In this document: positions 22,387-26,344 of the stretch, one piece after another | Position numbering within the stretch: the stretch's first letter is position 1 | How the letters are laid out: every line of letters starts with the position of its first letter | Source: an uncultured Sulfuricurvum sp. | GTDB taxonomy: Bacteria; Campylobacterota; Campylobacteria; Campylobacterales; Sulfurimonadaceae | NCBI RefSeq assembly: GCF_937936435.1 | Contig: NZ_CALDDG010000060.1 | Span: 1-26,344, forward strand | Length of the DNA: 26,344 nt | Reading direction: 5' to 3' | Notes under the pieces: generated by a model | The model's input: only the letters and a program-made list of their open reading frames with translations | The model's database searches: none | Told to the model about the DNA's origin: nothing | Made by a program: the position numbers and the translations under genes

Positions 22387-23186
22387 AACACTATCAGACG
22401 TTCGAAGATTTGTTGGCTCTGGGGACAGAGAAAATTCATGAACAGACCCATATTTCCCGTGATAAAGTAGAGTTGGTGATGACCAAATCCTACGGAGAGA
22501 TCGGACGGGTTCAGTTCATGGGCTACCTTTCGATTTTGGAACGTGAGTACGGTGTGGATCTCGGTGATATCCGTCAGGAATATTTGGCATTTCATCAAGA
22601 ACATATGCAGAATATGCCGGAAAAGAAATCGGTCATTTTACAGGCCTCTACGAATTCGAAGCCAAAATGGATTATGGCCGGAGTCGTACTGATTGTCGTC
22701 TTGATGGCCGGAGGATATGTGACGCAGAATAAAATGTCCAGTGAACCGAAAGAAGACGTGATGCAGTTGACGACGTCGGGTATGGATGCGGTTGAAAAAG
22801 TGATTGAGACAAACGCTACTGACGTAAACGAAAGCAATGTTAGTGTCGCCGTCAATCCGGTTGAAACCAATACGAGCGGCACCGTTTCTACAGCCGTTTT
22901 ACCTGCGGACGGGGTAGTGATTCACCCGATATACAAAGTGTGGTACGGGATGATCGATATGGATACAAAAGCAAAAACACAGGACATTACGGCTGAACCG
23001 ATTCGAATAGATACGACGAAAAATTGGTTGATCATTTTAGGACATGGGCGTATTGAATTGGAAACCCCGGAAGGGAAAAAAGAGATTAACGATAAAAATA
23101 CCGTTTGGTTTGTGTGCGAAAAAGGGAATATGAAAAAAATCTCAAAAGAGGAATTTGAAACCCTCAACGGTGGAAAAGGATGGTAA
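22383..23186 (+). CDS. Bitopic membrane protein with RodZ-like layout, unknown function
   Basis: This 267-residue protein has a helical cytoplasmic N-domain (1-90), one membrane helix at about 95-113, a Thr/Asn/Ser/Val-rich linker (about 118-175) and a C-terminal beta domain (about 178-267). The domain reads HPIYKVWYGMIDMDT, then WLIILGHGRIELETPEG. The order of parts resembles RodZ, a cell-shape protein, but the N-domain does not show a clear helix-turn-helix of the RodZ type. The gene overlaps rlmB by 4 bp. In Campylobacter a membrane protein occupies the same position. The function is not known to me. Confidence 0.8.
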   Translation: MKHYQTFEDLLALGTEKIHEQTHISRDKVELVMTKSYGEIGRVQFMGYLSILEREYGVDLGDIRQEYLAFHQEHMQNMPEKKSVILQASTNSKPKWIMAGVVLIVVLMAGGYVTQNKMSSEPKEDVMQLTTSGMDAVEKVIETNATDVNESNVSVAVNPVETNTSGTVSTAVLPADGVVIHPIYKVWYGMIDMDTKAKTQDITAEPIRIDTTKNWLIILGHGRIELETPEGKKEINDKNTVWFVCEKGNMKKISKEEFETLNGGKGW

Positions 23187-23196
23187 AACGATCGAG

Positions 23197-23829
23197 ATGA
23201 AACGATTTTTTCCCTTCGTACTTTTCCCCCTCTTTCTCTTCGGGGCATCGTTTAGCACCCACATCAATTTTTCCGGAGAACCGGCTGTCGCTCTAAAAAC
23301 GGCACAAAGCGCTTTTAATACGTTCGGATATCGGTTGGAAGTCAGTGATTTCGACACACAGAACCAAACGGGCGAGTTTGAAGCGACGGCTATAGGGAAT
23401 AAAGTATTAAACCCGGAAATGGTAAAAGAGAGTTTTAAAGAGCAAGGTATTGAAATCGAAGCGATGAATACGCAGCAGCAAACCTTGAGTATGACGATCG
23501 ATGCTCAAAAAGCACTATGGAATCTTCCGTTGCTTGTAAGCGATGAAGGAATTGAACTAAAGCGGGTTCACTCGCCTCAGTGGTATAGGGTAGAAGAGGC
23601 TCAGAGTATCCGTATCGAGCCGCCGTACAGCACTGAATGGTATCCGGATATTGCCGTCTTTGACCGATCGCTTAACCTTCTTTATTCCTATCGTTCCGAT
23701 TCGGTTAAAGAGGGATTTGAACTGGAACTTCCAAGCGGTTCCGTTTATCTGAAAGTTTCCAATGTGCAGGGGATGAAAGTACTGCGTGAGGGGATGTGGA
23801 TCGAGTCTAAAAGTTTAGGGCGTCCGTAA
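23197..23829 (+). CDS. Exported (periplasmic) protein, unknown function
   Basis: This protein of 210 residues has a Sec signal peptide (MKRFFPFVLFPLFLFGASF, cleavage near residue 17). Its mature part is mostly beta strands with no cysteines and no further membrane segment. The frame is open upstream to 23155, inside the previous gene. ATG 23197 is chosen because it gives the signal peptide and lies 10 bp after the previous stop. No strong ribosome-binding site is visible, so coupling is likely. Together with the preceding membrane protein it forms an envelope gene pair that I recall as conserved next to rlmB in Campylobacter. Confidence 0.8.
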   Translation: MKRFFPFVLFPLFLFGASFSTHINFSGEPAVALKTAQSAFNTFGYRLEVSDFDTQNQTGEFEATAIGNKVLNPEMVKESFKEQGIEIEAMNTQQQTLSMTIDAQKALWNLPLLVSDEGIELKRVHSPQWYRVEEAQSIRIEPPYSTEWYPDIAVFDRSLNLLYSYRSDSVKEGFELELPSGSVYLKVSNVQGMKVLREGMWIESKSLGRP

Positions 23830-23893
23830 GAGGCAATTATATAAAAACATAAGTCTCTTATGTTAAAATGGCGCAATTTTTTAATAGCAGGTT

Positions 23894-25123
23894 ATGACCA
23901 TGTTTGATGAAATCCAATTCGATCGGATTAAACGCCTTCCTAAGTATGTTTTTGCAGAAGTAAATGAATTAAAAATGGCACGTAGACGTGCCGGAGCCGA
24001 TGTTATCGATTTTAGTATGGGAAATCCCGACGGAGATACCCCCGAGCATATACGTGAGAAGCTGATTGAATCGGCACAAAAAACCAAAACGCACGGCTAC
24101 TCGGTTTCCAAAGGGATCCCAAAACTTCGCGGAGCGATATGCGATTGGTACAAACGCCGTTTTGACGTTGATTTGGACCCGGATACCGAAGCGGTCGCGA
24201 CGATGGGTTCCAAAGAGGGGTATGCCCATTTGGCGTATGCTATCACCAATCCGGGCGACGTCGTCGTGGTTCCTGATCCTACCTATCCGATCCATTCGTA
24301 TGGTTTTATTTTAGCCGGCGGGAATGTTCAAAAAATGGAATTGCCGTTTGATGAAGATTACAAAGTCGATGAAGACTTGTTCTTCGAACGTCTTGAACAT
24401 GCGTTTCACGTCTCATTTCCGAAACCGAAATATCTTGTTGTCAATTTCCCGCACAATCCGACTACGGCAACGGTGACCCCGGAGTTTTATACCCGTGTCG
24501 TCGAGATGGCGAAACGGGAACGATTTTACGTTATCAGCGATATTGCGTACGGCGATATTACGTTTGACGGTTATAAAACTCCTTCGATCCTCTCTGTTCC
24601 CGGGGCTAAAGATGTTGCGGTTGAGAGCTTTACCCTTTCGAAAAGTTACAACATGGCAGGATGGCGCGTCGGCTTTTTTGTCGGTAATCCGAAATTGATC
24701 GGTGCATTGCAAAAAATTAAAAGCTGGCTCGATTACGGAATGTTTACTCCGATTCAGGTTGCCGCTACCGTGGCATTGCAGGGAGATCAACACTGCGTAC
24801 AAGAGATTGTCGATAAATACGATCACCGCCAGGACGTTTTGATCGAAGCCTTTAACCGCGCGGGATGGCCGGTTCGTCGAAATCAGGCATCGATGTTCGT
24901 ATGGGCGAAGATTCCGGAGTGTGCCCGTCACATGGGCAGCCTTGAATTCTCAAAACGGCTGTTGGTCGAAGCGAATGTCGCTGTTGCACCGGGAATCGGA
25001 TTCGGTGATTACGGCGATGAGTATGTTCGTATCGCATTGATTGAAAATGACAAACGGATCCGTCAAGCGGCTAAAAATATCAAACAATTTTTACAGCAGC
25101 TCGGCTGCAAGGTTCCTGAGTGA
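23894..25123 (+). CDS. Class I PLP-dependent aminotransferase (AlaC / LL-DAP aminotransferase-like)
   Basis: This 409-residue enzyme is a complete fold-type I aminotransferase. It has the N-terminal substrate segment IDFSMGNPDGDTP (38-50), YSVSKGIPKLRGAI, PDPTYPIHSYG, NFPHNPT (184-190, Asn188), SDIAYGD (215-221) and the PLP lysine K250 in SFTLSKSYNMAGWRVGF. The carboxylate-binding Arg lies in YVRIALI near the C-terminus. It resembles AlaC-type glutamate-pyruvate transaminases and related LL-diaminopimelate enzymes. The overlap with hom points to aspartate-family amino acid synthesis, but the substrate cannot be fixed from sequence. A second start, three codons in, follows ATGACC. The gene is preceded by a 64-bp gap with a possible TAAAAT -10 at 23864. 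Confidence 0.92.
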   Translation: MTMFDEIQFDRIKRLPKYVFAEVNELKMARRRAGADVIDFSMGNPDGDTPEHIREKLIESAQKTKTHGYSVSKGIPKLRGAICDWYKRRFDVDLDPDTEAVATMGSKEGYAHLAYAITNPGDVVVVPDPTYPIHSYGFILAGGNVQKMELPFDEDYKVDEDLFFERLEHAFHVSFPKPKYLVVNFPHNPTTATVTPEFYTRVVEMAKRERFYVISDIAYGDITFDGYKTPSILSVPGAKDVAVESFTLSKSYNMAGWRVGFFVGNPKLIGALQKIKSWLDYGMFTPIQVAATVALQGDQHCVQEIVDKYDHRQDVLIEAFNRAGWPVRRNQASMFVWAKIPECARHMGSLEFSKRLLVEANVAVAPGIGFGDYGDEYVRIALIENDKRIRQAAKNIKQFLQQLGCKVPE

Positions 25124-26344
25124 CACGAGTCGGCGTCATCGGAGTCGGTACGGTAGGGCGTGCCGTCGTACAGATTTTAGAAGAGAACAAAAACATCATC
25201 AGTGCGCGTGCGGGTGATGAGATTGTTGTTAAAAGCGGGGTTGTCCGAAACCTATCCAAAGTCTCCGATCTCTCCATCTCTCTTTCGCAAAATCCGCAGG
25301 ATATTCTCAATGACCCTGAGATCGATATTGTCGTTGAATTGATGGGGGGAGTCGATCTTCCTCTGGAAATTGTCAAAAAAGCGCTTCAAAACGGCAAAGC
25401 AGTCGTTACGGCGAATAAAGCTCTTTTGGCATATCATCGGTATGAACTTCAAGAGATTGCCGGAGACATTCCGTTTGAATTTGAAGCGAGTGTCGCCGGA
25501 GGCATTCCGATCATCAATGCATTGCGTGACGGCTTATCGGCAAACCATATCCTCTCTATTATGGGGATCATGAACGGCACCTGTAACTTCATGCTGACGA
25601 AGATGATGAATGAAGGGGCGGCATTTGGGAGCGTATTGGCAGAAGCTCAACGTCTGGGATACGCCGAAGCCGATCCTACGTTTGACATCGGCGGATTCGA
25701 TGCCGCCCATAAACTGCTTATCCTTGCTTCCATTGCGTACGGCATCGACGCCAAACCCGAAGAGATTCTGATTGAGGGGATCGAAGGGATAACGCAAGCC
25801 GATATCGCTTTTGCCAAAGAGTTCGGATATACAATCAAACTGCTTGGAATCGCCAAGCGTGACGGAGCTGAAGTTGAGCTGCGCGTCCATGCGGCATTGG
25901 TAGATGAAGAGGCGATGATCGCGAAGATCGACGGCGTGATGAACGGGATCAGCGTCGTCGGTGATCGGGTAGGTGAAACACTTTACTACGGACCGGGAGC
26001 GGGGGGAAATGCGACGGCAAGTGCGGTAGTTGCTAATATTATCGACATCGTCCGATCCGGAAAGCGTTCTCCGATGCTTGGATTTAACCATCCGTTAGAA
26101 GAGGGACTTCGTCTCAAAGCGCAAGAGGACATCCGATCCAAATATTATCTTCGGTTGAGAGTATCCGACAAACCGGGCATTCTTGCAAAGATCACGCATC
26201 TTTTTGCCAACCATGAGATCTCCATCGAAGCGGTAATACAGCGTCCCTCGGAAACCGAATGCGCCCATTTGCTGTTTGCAACCCATGAAGCGACTGAAAA
26301 AGCGATTCATCTTCTAATGAATGAGCTTGAAGCATTGGATGCTG
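25120..26344 (+). CDS. hom: Homoserine dehydrogenase (3' end cut by window edge)
   Basis: Hom reduces aspartate semialdehyde to homoserine with NAD(P)H, the branch point to threonine and methionine. 408 codons are present, and the usual length of about 420 suggests only a dozen or so are missing. The Rossmann motif is GVIGVGTVGRAV (5-16), followed by VELMGG, VVTANKALLA, EASVAGGIPII, MGIMNGTCNFML and GYAEADPTFDIGG in the catalytic domain. A C-terminal ACT domain starts near YYLRLRVSDKPGILAKI, so threonine feedback is likely. The start is GTG at 25120, inside the aminotransferase stop (GTGA, 4-bp overlap). An in-frame TGA just upstream rules out a longer form. Confidence 0.97.
   Translation, partial: MTRVGVIGVGTVGRAVVQILEENKNIISARAGDEIVVKSGVVRNLSKVSDLSISLSQNPQDILNDPEIDIVVELMGGVDLPLEIVKKALQNGKAVVTANKALLAYHRYELQEIAGDIPFEFEASVAGGIPIINALRDGLSANHILSIMGIMNGTCNFMLTKMMNEGAAFGSVLAEAQRLGYAEADPTFDIGGFDAAHKLLILASIAYGIDAKPEEILIEGIEGITQADIAFAKEFGYTIKLLGIAKRDGAEVELRVHAALVDEEAMIAKIDGVMNGISVVGDRVGETLYYGPGAGGNATASAVVANIIDIVRSGKRSPMLGFNHPLEEGLRLKAQEDIRSKYYLRLRVSDKPGILAKITHLFANHEISIEAVIQRPSETECAHLLFATHEATEKAIHLLMNELEALDA

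Noticed and set aside
1..26344. CRISPR array, transposon ends, prophage or tRNA-linked attachment site
   Set aside because: No regularly spaced repeats, transposase or integrase motifs, tRNA cloverleaf or flanking direct repeats were seen on either strand.

Overview
The window is chromosomal DNA from a Campylobacterota (Epsilonproteobacteria) bacterium, most likely a Sulfuricurvum/Sulfurimonas-type chemolithotroph. The clues are a cytochrome bc1 operon with a di-haem cytochrome c1 and a four-Cys L31 protein. A third clue is a gene order (hom, aminotransferase, exported protein, membrane protein, rlmB, rsmI, rpmE, rsmE, membrane protein, queD, queE, moaA) that I recall as close to the Cj0149c-Cj0161c neighbourhood of Campylobacter jejuni. 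The genus is inferred; no rRNA gene is present. Bases 1-33 are an Illumina sequencing adapter, so the left edge is a contig end with untrimmed library sequence. The right edge cuts hom a few codons before its end.

Layout. (1) 34-2041: the tail of an unrecognised gene, then an AT-rich gene for a membrane-anchored pseudokinase / Sel1 / beta-sandwich fusion. (2) 4793-2043, minus strand: a compact operon of a small charged protein, a Sel1-repeat protein, a TrpD2/YbiB-like protein, riboflavin synthase and a small membrane protein. (3) 4913-6784: mnmG, divergent from that operon across a short region holding a 9-bp inverted repeat. (4) 6859-11350: an AT-rich series of separately spaced genes: YajG-like lipoprotein, MscS channel, diguanylate cyclase, NhaA antiporter and a bitopic exported protein. 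(5) 11623-15613: a PseG-like glycosyltransferase-fold protein, then petA-petB-petC and a class II-type cytochrome c. (6) 15733-19308: moaA-queE-queD on plus, meeting moeA on minus at shared stop codons; this joins molybdenum cofactor and queuosine synthesis. (7) 19417-26344: membrane protein, rsmE, rpmE, rsmI, rlmB, two envelope proteins, a class I aminotransferase and hom.

How the genes work together. petABC forms the quinol:cytochrome c oxidoreductase, and the small cytochrome c after it is a plausible periplasmic electron carrier. MoaA and MoeA act early and late in molybdopterin synthesis. QueD and QueE make the 7-deazaguanine precursor of queuosine. MnmG, RsmE, RsmI, RlmB and L31 are translation-apparatus genes. 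The aminotransferase and Hom act in aspartate-family amino acid metabolism.

No tRNA, rRNA, CRISPR array, IS element or phage gene was seen. The longest stretch without a gene inside the window is 11351-11622 (272 bp). The least described items are the pseudokinase fusion at 299-2041, the QueE with a stretched cysteine motif, and structured non-coding DNA around rpmE and upstream of mnmG and moaA.
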